Shown here one piece after another: positions 8,336-16,751 of a DNA stretch of 64,000 bases. Within the stretch, counting starts at the first letter, position 1. Each line of letters begins with the position of its first letter. The stretch comes from Kitasatospora aureofaciens (GTDB taxonomy: Bacteria > Actinomycetota > Actinomycetes > Streptomycetales > Streptomycetaceae), in the NCBI GenBank assembly GCA_000720845.1, contig JODU01000019.1, positions 62,001-126,000 on the forward strand. The letters are read 5' to 3'. The translations under genes and the position numbers were made by a program. The notes beneath the pieces are model-generated. The model was given only the letters and a program-made list of their open reading frames with translations, was not told the DNA's origin and did not search any database.

Positions 8336-9188
8336 TCACCCGCGCAGTGCCGCTCTGCGCATGAGCCCCTCCAGGTCCCGCTCACCGTCGGGGGTCTGCG
8401 CCCCGTCGCGCAGACCCCGGCCGATCAGTTGCCGCACGGCGGGCAGCGCGATCTGGGCGGCCCACGCCTCGTTCTCGCGGGAGAGTCCGTCCGTGAGGGG
8501 TTCGGCGGGCAGCGCTCGCTTGGCCGCTTCGACGACGCCCGTGGGCAGGGCGGCGATGTCGCGGGCGACGCGGTCGACGTACGCGTCGAGCCGGTCGGCC
8601 TGCAGCGCCCGGTTGATCCAGCCGTAGGACGCCGCGGTCTCGGCGTCGAAGAGGTCCGCGGTGAGTACCGCCTCCAGCGCACGGTTGCGGCCCACGCGCT
8701 CACGGAGGTACTGCGTCCCCCCCGCCGCCGGGGACGATGCCCATGAGCGCCTCGATCTGGCCGAGGCCGGCGGTCTCGACGGCGGCGAACGCCATGTCCG
8801 CCGCGGCCACGAACTCCGCCCCGCCTCCCCGGGCCTTCCCGGCGAGCTTGACGATGGTCACCTGGGGCTGGTGGCGCAGGAGCTCGCCCAGCGCCTGGAA
8901 GACGTTGACGCCCGGCGGCGCCGACGCGGCGAGCTCTTCCAAGACGTCCATGTCCTCCGCGATGCCCATGTCCACGTGGGCGAGGAAGAACTCCGGGTCG
9001 GCGCTGGAGAAGACGATGACCCGGACCGACGCGTCACCTCTCAAGGCGTCGAGCACCGTGCGCAGTTCGCGCATCATCGTCGCGTCGAGCACGTTGACCG
9101 GCGGGTTGTCGAGGACGATCCGGGCGACGCCGCCTTCGACGTCCAGGCGCAGGGTCGTACAGCCAGAGGTGTTCAAGAGCGTCTCCAT
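8336..9188 (-). pseudogene. Enoyl-CoA hydratase/isomerase, frameshifted at a 7-C run
   Basis: Two adjoining frames together encode one crotonase-family protein of about 280 residues. The N-terminal piece (METLLNTSG... to GIVPGGGG) has the CoA-binding and oxyanion-hole segments KARGGGAEFVAAADMAFA. The C-terminal piece continues VGRNRALEAVLTADLFDA, the normal downstream sequence. The frame breaks at the C run 8717-8723 (seven C's; six would restore GIVPGGGGTQYLRERVGRN). This is either a true inactivating indel or a sequencing error in a homopolymer. It is divergent from an HxlR regulator that may control it. Confidence 0.85.
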
Positions 9189-9205
9189 CGGTTACCGGAA
9201 GATGT

Positions 9206-9228
9206 GTAGGTTTGCGGTGCATACCTAC
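9206..9228. promoter_or_regulatory. Probable HxlR operator (23-bp palindrome)
   Basis: GTAGGTTTGC and GCATACCTAC are inverted arms (9 of 10 positions match) around a 3-base centre, in the 94-base gap between the divergent enoyl-CoA hydratase and HxlR genes. HxlR-family dimers bind such palindromes between themselves and a divergent target gene. Confidence 0.65.
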
Positions 9229-9282
9229 CGTCGATGACACCTTCGGGACCGTCAAGAACGCACTTCGGAGGAACCAGGGATC

Positions 9283-9675
9283 ATGAGGGATACCGATCCG
9301 TACGGCGTCGGCACGGGCACATCCGTCGTCTTCCGGGCGGACTGCCCCAGCCGGCCGATCCTCGACCAGATCGCGGACAAGTGGTCGATGATGGTGATGG
9401 CGCTGCTGGAGCGGCCGATGCGGTTCAACGAACTGAAGCGCCGCCTGGAAGGTGTGACGCAGCGCGTCCTCACCCAGACACTGCGCCGCCTGGAGCGGAA
9501 CGGAATGATCCGGCGCAAGGTACTGCCGACCTCACCGGTCGGTGTCGAGTACTCGCTCACGGCACTGGGCGAGTCCCTGCGCGAGCCCTTCGGGCATCTC
9601 TACGACTGGACCGTCGAGCACAGCGAGGAGATCCACGACTGCCGGCGGGAGTACGACAGCAGGACCGGCGCGTAA
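9283..9675 (+). CDS. HxlR-family transcriptional regulator
   Basis: Protein of 130 residues with a winged helix: CPSRPILDQIADKWSMMVM, then RFNELKRRLEGVTQRVLTQT and LRRLERNGMIRRKVLPTSPV, matching the HxlR domain end to end. Cys21, just before the domain, is at the position of the redox-sensing Cys in several family members, so thiol or electrophile sensing is possible but unproven. It is preceded by GGAGGAACC at suitable spacing. It is divergent from the crotonase gene with a good palindrome between them. Confidence 0.92.
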   Translation: MRDTDPYGVGTGTSVVFRADCPSRPILDQIADKWSMMVMALLERPMRFNELKRRLEGVTQRVLTQTLRRLERNGMIRRKVLPTSPVGVEYSLTALGESLREPFGHLYDWTVEHSEEIHDCRREYDSRTGA

Positions 9676-9854
9676 CAGAGGCCCGCCCGGGCCGCCGATG
9701 CTGCGGAGCCTGCGGTGGGCCGGTGTGAGCGCTCCGCCGAAGGCCCGGGCCGCTACGCGTTCCGCGCGCGTCCCTGAAGTGTTTCCCCGTCACACCCCTT
9801 CTGTTCGCCGTGCCCGGCTACTTTCGCGTGGCCCGGTCCGGCAGCAGGAGAGGT

Positions 9855-12524
9855 ATGTCCATGAGCGCCCCTGTCCACCGCACCTCCGAACGGCCTTCCG
9901 CAGCCGCCCTGGCAGCGGCCCGGCAGCGTCGTGAGGAAGGACGGACCGGGCGTCCGTCCGGGACCGGGACCTCGGCGGAGCAGGCGTTGCTCGGGCTCCA
10001 GTCCAGCATCGGGAACCAGGCGGCGGCCGCCACGGTGCAGCGCGCCAGGGGCAGGACGCTGGAACGGGCCCCGGGGACCGACGCCGACCGCCCCGGCTCG
10101 GCGCCCGGCGCCCGGCGCGCCCCCGGCGGTCCCACCCGACGCGCCTCCGACTCCGGCACCCACGGCATGGAAGTCGACCCCGCCCTCCGGGAACAGGCCA
10201 CCGCCGCGAGGCGCGCGGCCCTCGCGGCCGGATTCCCCCCTTCGGGCCGCACCCGGCGCGGCTCCGACACCGACACCCGGCCCGGTCCCGCCGGTCTCCC
10301 CCGACGCGGCTCCGAGTCCGGGACCCACGGCATGGAGGCCGACCCCGCCCTCCGGGAGCAGGCCGCCGCCGCGAGGCGCGCCGCCGAGGAGAAGGCGGCG
10401 GCCGAGGAAGCGGCGGAAACGCGACGCCGCGTGCGCGCGGGGGCGGAAGCGACCGCGGCCACGGCACGGAACCGCAACACGGCGAAGAAGGCGGCAGGCG
10501 AAGCGGCGGCGAAGGGAGCACGTCTCCTTGCGGAGGCGGAAGCAGCCGCAGCGGAAGCGGCGGAAATACAGCGACGGCGTCGCGCGGGGGCGGAAGCGGC
10601 GGCGGCCAAGGCGCGGGAGCGCATCGCGGCAGCCGAAGCGGCGGCAGCGGAAGAGGACCGGCTGCGCCGCGAGGCGGAAGCAGCCGCCGAAGCGGATCGG
10701 AGCCGCCGCCGCGAAGAGGAAACACGGCCGGCCGTCGTGGAGGAAGCACGTCCGGCCGTCGTGGAGGAAACACGTCCGGCCGTCGTGGAGGAAACACACA
10801 CCGCCGTCGTGGAGGAAACACACACCGCCGTCGAAGAGGAAGGGGAAGCAGCGGTACGCGCCCCGGTCGAAGAGGAGGAAGAGGCACGCACCGCCGTCGA
10901 GGACGTCACGCTCACGCCCGAGGAACGCGCGGCCAGAGACGCACGCCTCGCCGAACTCGCGGCCCGCTTCGCCCCGTCGGGCCGCACGCGACGCGGCTCG
11001 GACCTCGACTACCGGCCCGACCCCGCCGACCTCACCCGGCGCGGCTCCGACTCCGGCGTCCGGTACACGGACGTCGGCGCCGCTCCCTCGGAACACACCG
11101 ACACGGCCACGGACGACACACGTGCCGCCGCCGATGCCAGGGCGGAGGCCAGGAGTGATCGCCTGAAGGCGGTCGCCGAGAACGCGGACCAGGGGAAGAA
11201 GCTCCTGGAGCCCGGGGACGCCCTGGGCAAGGGTGTCCAGGCTCCCACCGCCGCAGGTCTCGGCCAGGAGGCCACCGAAGCGGCGGCCGCCGCCCCGGAG
11301 AACGACACCGCCGCCGCGAACGCTTCCGCCCTGAAGCACGACGCCTCCGCGACCGGGGTCTCCGGCGCATCGCTGAGCGCCGTCACGGAACTCCTCTCCT
11401 TCGGGGCCAGCGTCGCGGATTCGTTCAGGAACCTGAGGACGGCCCTGGAAAAGGGGAGCGGGGCCGGCTACCACAACGCTCACAAAAAGGGCAAGACCAA
11501 GGCGACCGACGCGGGCGTCAGCGTCGCCAGTACGGGTGCCAACGCCGGCACCATCGCCAAGGAGGCGGTCAAGCTCCAGGGTGTGGCAAGCACCGTGGCC
11601 GCCACCGAGGCGAGCGGTGTGCTCAGCGGCGTCGCCGGTGTGGCCAAGAGCGTCCGGGCCGCCTTCAAGTCCAAGGGCGCGATCGAGAAGATCCACGGTC
11701 TGAGGCGGCTCCAGAAGGACAACGCCGCCCACTCCAAACGGCTGCTCCGACTGGAGGCCGAGGCCAACACCGCCGAGCTCAACGCCCGTTTCGCCCGCGA
11801 AGCCGTGGAGCGGGCGAGGAACGACCGCGAAGGCCGTACGGAGGAGGAGTGGGCGGCGGGCGTCAGGGCCGCCGGGGCCGCATACGAGCAGGTGGCGCTG
11901 ATCGAGGCCCGGGCCAAGGCCGACTTCCTCAGTAACGCGCGGGACCTGGAGGACCTGAACTTCGCCACGAATCTCGCGAAGAGCAGGAAGGTCAGCCAGG
12001 CGGTCAAGGAAATGGGAGGCGGCGTCATGGGCGAGGGCCTCAAGGGAGGGGGCGGCATCGCCACCGTGGCCATCGTCGCCACCGGGGCTCTGGCGTCCAA
12101 CCCGGCGGGCTGGATCACTGCCGCGGTAGGGGCGGGCCTCGTCCTCACCACCGCCGCCTACAAGGGAGGCAGCGCGGCCTACGGACGATTCCAGGAGGCC
12201 CACCATCCCGAGCTCTACACGCCGGAGGGCGAGCCGATACCGACGGCCAAGGGCTCCGGGGATTCGCTGCTGCACGCCATGAAGTTCTGGAAGAAGATCA
12301 CGAGGTACAAGCGCCAGCTGGCGGCACACAAGATCTACAACATGGTCGCGCGTGAGGACACCGATCCCGCCCTGCGCGCCTCCGCCCTGCAATTGCTGAT
12401 CCTGATCAAGGCCGGTCCCACGGACCACAAGCTGGATCGGGACGAGTGGGAGGCGAGCCTCAAGCAACCGGCGAAGAAGGGCGACTGGATCAAGGAGATC
12501 ACAGACCAGCTCGCCTCCAGTTGA
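9855..12524 (+). CDS. 889-residue Ala/Glu-rich repeat protein; possible injection-system cargo
   Basis: Start ATG 9855 follows AGGAGAGG; an ATG 45 bases upstream lacks such a site. No signal peptide. The N-terminal LLGLQSSIGNQA (45-56) resembles the L-Q-x-x-x-G-N-x-A motif that I recall at the N-termini of actinobacterial DUF4157 and other contractile-injection-associated proteins. Next come repeats of the type RRGSDSGTHGME-DPALREQAAAARRAA, a long Ala/Glu/Arg coiled coil, five P-A-V-V-E-E-T repeats, and a third copy of the SGRTRRGSD block. The C-terminal third is different: GSGAGYHNAHKKGK, a helical region, a hydrophobic pair (GGGIATVAIVATGALASNPA, AVGAGLVLTTAAY) and a compact tail KFWKKITRYKRQLAAHKIYN. 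Function unknown; a toxin, membrane-active cargo or scaffold are possible. Flanked by unrelated genes. Confidence 0.75.
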   Translation: MSMSAPVHRTSERPSAAALAAARQRREEGRTGRPSGTGTSAEQALLGLQSSIGNQAAAATVQRARGRTLERAPGTDADRPGSAPGARRAPGGPTRRASDSGTHGMEVDPALREQATAARRAALAAGFPPSGRTRRGSDTDTRPGPAGLPRRGSESGTHGMEADPALREQAAAARRAAEEKAAAEEAAETRRRVRAGAEATAATARNRNTAKKAAGEAAAKGARLLAEAEAAAAEAAEIQRRRRAGAEAAAAKARERIAAAEAAAAEEDRLRREAEAAAEADRSRRREEETRPAVVEEARPAVVEETRPAVVEETHTAVVEETHTAVEEEGEAAVRAPVEEEEEARTAVEDVTLTPEERAARDARLAELAARFAPSGRTRRGSDLDYRPDPADLTRRGSDSGVRYTDVGAAPSEHTDTATDDTRAAADARAEARSDRLKAVAENADQGKKLLEPGDALGKGVQAPTAAGLGQEATEAAAAAPENDTAAANASALKHDASATGVSGASLSAVTELLSFGASVADSFRNLRTALEKGSGAGYHNAHKKGKTKATDAGVSVASTGANAGTIAKEAVKLQGVASTVAATEASGVLSGVAGVAKSVRAAFKSKGAIEKIHGLRRLQKDNAAHSKRLLRLEAEANTAELNARFAREAVERARNDREGRTEEEWAAGVRAAGAAYEQVALIEARAKADFLSNARDLEDLNFATNLAKSRKVSQAVKEMGGGVMGEGLKGGGGIATVAIVATGALASNPAGWITAAVGAGLVLTTAAYKGGSAAYGRFQEAHHPELYTPEGEPIPTAKGSGDSLLHAMKFWKKITRYKRQLAAHKIYNMVAREDTDPALRASALQLLILIKAGPTDHKLDRDEWEASLKQPAKKGDWIKEITDQLASS
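10716..10834 (+). repeat. 24-bp tandem repeat (five copies) within the large repeat protein
   Basis: Five in-frame 24-base units of the form GAGGAAACACGTCCGGCCGT plus CGTG, encoding E-E-T-R-P-A-V-V or E-E-T-H-T-A-V-V. The last two copies have diverged together (ACACACC for ACGTCCG), pointing to recent duplication. Confidence 0.85.
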
Positions 12525-12540
12525 TGACGCGGCGGGGCAG

Positions 12541-12587
12541 GAGCAGGGGGAAGCAGGCAGTACCGGCCCCCAGCTCCCGCCCTGCTC
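12541..12587. terminator. Weak inverted repeat between convergent genes
   Basis: GAGCAGGG and CCCTGCTC are perfect 8-base arms separated by 31 bases, in the 92-base gap where the large repeat-protein gene and the reductase gene converge. It could serve both as terminator, but the loop is long. Confidence 0.3.
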
Positions 12588-12616
12588 GGTCGGCCCGGAC
12601 CGCCAGGTCGGCCCGC

Positions 12617-13510
12617 TCAGCCGTCGGCCGGATGCTCGCCCGGCGCCTCCCGCAGCGCCTCTCCCAGCACCTCCCGCATGCCGACCGGTTCCCGTCCCAG
12701 CAGCGCGGCCAGCGTCGGGTCGGCCGTGGCGAACTCACCGGCGCGGGCGGCGGCGAAGATGCCGAGGATCTGGTCGGCGTACTGACCGGGCACGCCCTGG
12801 GCCACCAGCTGGTCGCGAAAACCGGTCTCGGGTGCGGTGCTCCTCCTGAACTCCCGGCCCGTCACCTCGGACGCGAGGGCCGCGATGTCGTCGAAGGTCA
12901 GCGCCCGCGAGGCGGTGAGGGGCGGGGTGGGACCCTCGAAGCGGCCCTCGTCGGCGAGTACGGCGGCGGTCGCCTCGGCGAGGTCGCCGTGCGTGGTCCA
13001 GGCGACCGGGCCGTCCTCGGGGAGCCGTATCTCACCGGTCTCCAGGGCGTGGTCGAGGAAGCGCGTCGCGCTGGCGGCGTAGAAGCCGTTGCGCAGTGAG
13101 GTGAAGGGGGCGCCGCAGTCGCGCAGGATCTCCTCGGTGGCGGCGTGGTCGCGGCAGGCCTGGAAGCAGGACGCCGCGCCGGCGCCCATCTGGCTGGTGT
13201 AGAGGACGCGGCGGGCACCCGCCGCGACGGCCGCCCCGATCGCGGTGCGGTGCTGCTCGACGCACTCCTCGCCCATTTTGTCCACGGAGACGACGAGGAC
13301 CTGGGAGGCGTCCTCGAAGGCGTGGGCGAGGCTACCTGCGTCCGTGAAGTCGCCCCTGCGCACCCGCACCCCCCGGTCGGCGAAGGCCCGCGCCGGCGGA
13401 CTGCCCGGGTCGCGGACGCTGATGCCGACCTGCTCCGGCGGGACGCGGGCGAGCAGGTGCTCGACGATCCGATGCCCCAGCTGTCCGGTGGCTCCGGTCA
13501 CGATGATCAT
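12617..13510 (-). CDS. NmrA-like NAD(P)-binding oxidoreductase (QOR2 type)
   Basis: Protein of 297 residues. N-terminal IIVTGATGQLGHRIVEHLL is the Rossmann glycine motif; VLYTSQMG and the downstream HAATEEILRDCGAPFTSLRN pattern fit atypical short-chain reductases of the NmrA/QorB group. These act as NADP(H)-dependent quinone reductases or redox sensors; the substrate here is unknown. The gene is divergent from a TetR regulator across 123 bases with a strong palindrome, so it is very likely that regulator's target. Confidence 0.88.
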   Translation of the reverse strand: MIIVTGATGQLGHRIVEHLLARVPPEQVGISVRDPGSPPARAFADRGVRVRRGDFTDAGSLAHAFEDASQVLVVSVDKMGEECVEQHRTAIGAAVAAGARRVLYTSQMGAGAASCFQACRDHAATEEILRDCGAPFTSLRNGFYAASATRFLDHALETGEIRLPEDGPVAWTTHGDLAEATAAVLADEGRFEGPTPPLTASRALTFDDIAALASEVTGREFRRSTAPETGFRDQLVAQGVPGQYADQILGIFAAARAGEFATADPTLAALLGREPVGMREVLGEALREAPGEHPADG

Positions 13511-13550
13511 GTTGCGCTCCTGTGGTCACGGGCAGTGGGTTCCCAAGGGA

Positions 13551-13569
13551 ATGTTTCCAATGGAACCAT
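13551..13569. promoter_or_regulatory. Probable TetR operator (19-bp near-perfect palindrome)
   Basis: ATGTTTCCAATGGAACCAT matches its own reverse complement at all positions except one symmetric pair and the central base. It sits in the divergent region between the NmrA reductase (41 bases from its start) and the TetR gene (65 bases from its start). Confidence 0.75.
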
Positions 13570-13633
13570 CTCAACAGTAACAGCGATATTCACGATGGCA
13601 ACACACTTCCGATATCCGCGGTATCGTCAAGCC

Positions 13634-14326
13634 ATGTCCTCCCGTTCCGACCAGACCCGGCAGCGGGTCATCGAGGCCGCGATCGGCCTGCTGACGCGCG
13701 GCGGCCGCGACGCCGTCACCACCCGCGCGGTCGCCGAGGCGGCGGGGCTGCAACCGCCGGCCATCTACCGGCTGTTCGGCGACAAGGACGGACTGCTCGA
13801 CGCGGTCGCCGAGCACGGCTTCGCGAGCTTCCTCGCCACCAAGCACGTCGACCCCGACCCGCGGGACCCCATCGAGGACCTGCGGGCCGGCTGGGACCTC
13901 GCGATCGAGTTCGGTCTGGCCAATCCCGCGCTGTACACGCTGATGTACACCGAACCCGCGCGGACGGGATCGGCCGCCTTCAAGGCCGGCATGGAGATCC
14001 TGATGGGCCGGATGCGGCGGCTCGCCGCCGGCGGATGGCTCCGCGTGGACGAGGAACTGGCGGCCCAGATCATCCACGCCACGGCGCGCGGCGCGGTGCT
14101 CACCTGGCTGTCCCTGCCCGAGGAGCGGCGCGACCCGGCCCTGTTCACCACCCTGCGCGAGTCCATGGTCGCCGCCGTCACCCACGAGCGTCCGGCCGTG
14201 CGGGACGCCGGTCCCGCGGGCGCCGCCCGCGCGCTGCGCGCCACCCTCCCCGAGCAGACGGTGCTCAGCGAGGCGGAGCAGCGGCTGCTGACCGAGTGGC
14301 TGAAGCGTCTCGCCGACGGCGACTGA
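13634..14326 (+). CDS. TetR-family transcriptional regulator
   Basis: Protein of 230 residues from MSSRSDQTR. The N-terminal DNA-binding domain is standard: RVIEAAIGLLTRGGRDAVTT, RAVAEAAGLQPPAIYRLFGD, KDGLLDAV. The C-terminal part (PIEDLRAGWDLAIEFGLANP, ALYTLMYTE) is the less conserved ligand-binding domain. Longer in-frame starts exist upstream but would cover the operator palindrome. Divergent from, and presumably repressing, the NmrA-type reductase; probably autoregulated. Confidence 0.92.
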   Translation: MSSRSDQTRQRVIEAAIGLLTRGGRDAVTTRAVAEAAGLQPPAIYRLFGDKDGLLDAVAEHGFASFLATKHVDPDPRDPIEDLRAGWDLAIEFGLANPALYTLMYTEPARTGSAAFKAGMEILMGRMRRLAAGGWLRVDEELAAQIIHATARGAVLTWLSLPEERRDPALFTTLRESMVAAVTHERPAVRDAGPAGAARALRATLPEQTVLSEAEQRLLTEWLKRLADGD

Positions 14327-14748
14327 GCCTTTACCAGCGAGCCGCTTTCAGGTCCAACTCCCTTTTCAGCCAAAGGGGTTCGGCCGTCATGGGGGCATTT
14401 TTCGCGTCAAACCACCGACGGTTCCGGGTCGTGGTCACGAGACCGACACGACCAGTGAGCACGACGTGAGCACAAACGGTATGGTCCCTTCCCGTACGCC
14501 GAACACCGGTCGCGGATACGGGAGTTCGAGGCGCCTCGGGACGCGCGGTCCCGGTCCGTCTCGAGTCCGCGTCATCGGCATCCCCTGCTTCGTACCGGCC
14601 CTCGCGTGTTCCCGGGAGATCCATGTCGTGCGCCTTCGCCGTCCTCCGCATCGCTGCTGGCTCCGCGGCCCGGAGCGGCCGCGGGAGACAACGGTCCGCT
14701 CCGGCCCGCTGAGAGCCCGACCGACGGCTTCCGATCCGTGAGGACCTG
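14327..14748. other. Intergenic region upstream of the conservon
   Basis: 422 bases between the tetR stop and cvnA. Short frames on both strands show no domain and poor third-position GC bias. It must hold the conservon promoter, but I could not point to a convincing -35/-10 pair. GAGGA six bases before the cvnA ATG is a good ribosome site. Confidence 0.5.
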
Positions 14749-16326
14749 ATGACTGAACTGATAGTGACCGCCACCGCCGTGCTGGCGGTGGCCGGAGTCG
14801 GGGCCGCGTGGTACTTCCGGCGCAAGGGCGAGCAGGCCCGGCGCCGGGCCGAGCAGCTGCGCGAGCACGCCGACCTGCTCACCCTGCAACTCGTCGCCGC
14901 CGAGCAGTGCGTGGGGCAGCTCGCGGCCACCGTGATCCCGGCGGCGGCGAAGGGCGGCCAGGGCGACTCGGGCCCTGCGGGCGGGCTGCTCGTACCGGCG
15001 CAGCTCGACGGGACACCGCTCGCCGAGCGGCTGCGTGCCGTACCCGGCGCGGTGGCCTCGGCGGTGGCGGACGTACGGGCGCGGGAGCGGGCGGCCGCCG
15101 AACGGACCGCGGCCCACGCCGCCGACCAGGTGCGGCAGGACGCCGAGCGGCAGATCGCACAGGTGCGGCGCGAGTCCGTCGGCGTGGCCCGGGCCGCGGT
15201 GCGCGGCTTCGCCAACAACATCGTGGCCCGCTCGGCGCGGCTGGGCCGGGCCGTCAGCCAGGGCGTACGGCGGCACATCTCGGACGAGGCGTACGCGACG
15301 CTCGTGGAGATCGACCACCTCGCGCAGCAGATGCTGCTCACGGCGTCGGGGTACTCCGTGCTCGCCGGGGACAAGCTGTCCCGGCGCTGGCCCGCCACCA
15401 CGTTGACCGACATCGTGCGCGCGGCCATGGGCCGGATCGAGGGGTACGAGCGGATCAAGCACCCCGAGATGGGGTCCGTGGTGGTCGAGGGCCGCGCCGT
15501 GGAGGCGGTCGTGCACGCGCTGGCCGTACTGCTGGACAACGCGCTGCGCTACTCGCCGCCCGCCGCCAGTGTCCACGTCTCGCTGGAGCAGGGGCACCAC
15601 GCCTGCTTCCTGATCGTGGACGACGCCGGACTGCGCATGGACGACGAGCGGCTGCTGTGGGCCAGCGACGTGATGTCCGGCGAACAGCGCGACGACATCA
15701 CGCGCCTGGGCGCCCACCCCCAGACCGGGCTGCGTGTCGCGTCCCTGCTGGCGGAGAACTACGGCTTCCGCGTCGAGCTGACCGCGCCCAACATCTACCA
15801 GGGGACCCGGGCCATGGTCGTCCTGCCGAAGAACCTGATCGTCGACCCGGGGGCGGCCCAGCCGGTGCCGCACGCGGCGTCCCGCACGGCGCCGCCGAAG
15901 GCCGTCGCGCGGGCGGCGGATCCGGCCGGGGACCACACCACGGACCAGACCGGGGAGCAGGCCGCGGAGCACACCGCGACCGCGCCTTCCGTCACGCCCG
16001 CCGCCCCCGAGCCGGTGCCGATCGCCGAACCGGCCGCGTCCCAGGCCGGCCCCGCCGCCCCCTCGGCCCCCGCCCCCGCGAGCACCACCGCCAGCGGCCT
16101 GACCGTCCGCCGGCGCTCCACCGCGCCCACCCCGGCGCGCCGCACCACCGCCCCCGACGACACCGGGCCCGGTCGTCCCGCCGTCGCCGCCGCCTGGGCG
16201 GCCGGCACCCGCCGCGGCCGGGAGGGGGAGCAGCCTTCCCCGGCCTCCGCCGACACCACCCGCACCGTCACCCCCACCGCCGCCCGCACCACCCCCCACG
16301 ACGCCGCTGACGACGAAGGACTCTGA
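14749..16326 (+). CDS. cvnA: Conservon sensor-kinase-like ATPase CvnA
   Basis: Protein of 525 residues. One N-terminal membrane helix (residues about 4-22), a coiled-coil linker rich in Ala/Arg/Glu, a dimerisation-like helix (LVEIDHLAQQMLLTASGYSV) and a GHKL ATPase domain with N box LLDNALRYSPP and a glycine box LGAHPQTGLRVASLLAENYG. No clear phospho-acceptor His block. The last 160 residues are a Pro/Ala/Thr-rich tail. In cvn operons CvnA is the membrane sensor of a G-protein-coupled-receptor-like complex with CvnB, C and D. It is followed two bases later by cvnB. Confidence 0.92.
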   Translation: MTELIVTATAVLAVAGVGAAWYFRRKGEQARRRAEQLREHADLLTLQLVAAEQCVGQLAATVIPAAAKGGQGDSGPAGGLLVPAQLDGTPLAERLRAVPGAVASAVADVRARERAAAERTAAHAADQVRQDAERQIAQVRRESVGVARAAVRGFANNIVARSARLGRAVSQGVRRHISDEAYATLVEIDHLAQQMLLTASGYSVLAGDKLSRRWPATTLTDIVRAAMGRIEGYERIKHPEMGSVVVEGRAVEAVVHALAVLLDNALRYSPPAASVHVSLEQGHHACFLIVDDAGLRMDDERLLWASDVMSGEQRDDITRLGAHPQTGLRVASLLAENYGFRVELTAPNIYQGTRAMVVLPKNLIVDPGAAQPVPHAASRTAPPKAVARAADPAGDHTTDQTGEQAAEHTATAPSVTPAAPEPVPIAEPAASQAGPAAPSAPAPASTTASGLTVRRRSTAPTPARRTTAPDDTGPGRPAVAAAWAAGTRRGREGEQPSPASADTTRTVTPTAARTTPHDAADDEGL

Positions 16327-16328
16327 TC

Positions 16329-16751
16329 GTGCAAGACACACACACCAACAGCCTGGGCTGGCTGCTGGACCAGGAACTCGGCAGCGTCGAGGGCGTCCGG
16401 TACGCCGTGCTGATGAGCAGCGACGGGCTGCTGAAGGCCCGCACCCGGACGATCGGCCAGGACGACGGGGAGAAGTTCGCCGCGCTGACGGCGGCGCTGC
16501 GCGCGGCGGGCAAGGCCTGGGACGAGTTCACCGGCGGGGCGGGGATGCGGCAGCTGCTGATCGAGTCGGTCGGCTGCATCGGCCTGACGACGACCGCCGC
16601 GAGGAACACCATGCTGTCGGTGTGCACGACCGGCCCCGACGCCGACGTCGGGCTGATCTCGCACCACATGGTGCGGCTGGCCACCCGGGTGGGACACGAG
16701 CTGGCCACGGAGGAGCGCGTACCGGTCGCGGACGGCGGCTCACCGGTATGA
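16329..16751 (+). CDS. cvnB: Roadblock/LC7 protein CvnB
   Basis: Protein of 140 residues with a GTG start two bases after cvnA. The Roadblock/LC7 fold is shown by LGWLLDQELGSVEGVRYAVL, SSDGLLKARTRTIG, GEKFAALTAALRAAGKA and LLIESVGCIGL. In conservons this small protein bridges the CvnA sensor and the CvnD GTPase and probably acts as a GTPase-activating-like component. Its stop overlaps the cvnC start (ATGA). Confidence 0.93.
   Translation: MQDTHTNSLGWLLDQELGSVEGVRYAVLMSSDGLLKARTRTIGQDDGEKFAALTAALRAAGKAWDEFTGGAGMRQLLIESVGCIGLTTTAARNTMLSVCTTGPDADVGLISHHMVRLATRVGHELATEERVPVADGGSPV

Noticed and set aside
10716..10834. Regularly spaced repeats considered as a CRISPR array
   Set aside because: The units are contiguous 24-bp in-frame coding repeats without spacers; no cas genes are present in the window.
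9753..12467. A 904-codon open frame on the - strand, antisense to the large repeat protein
   Set aside because: It mirrors the codon bias of the + strand gene, encodes Gly/Arg/Phe-rich nonsense with no domain, and lacks a ribosome site.
13610..13626. CGATA/TATCG inverted repeat near the tetR start
   Set aside because: Only five-base arms and overlapping the ribosome-site region; the 19-bp palindrome upstream is a much better operator.
14466..14741. Small frame upstream of cvnA
   Set aside because: Arg/Pro-rich translation, weak GC-frame bias and no ribosome site; treated as non-coding leader.
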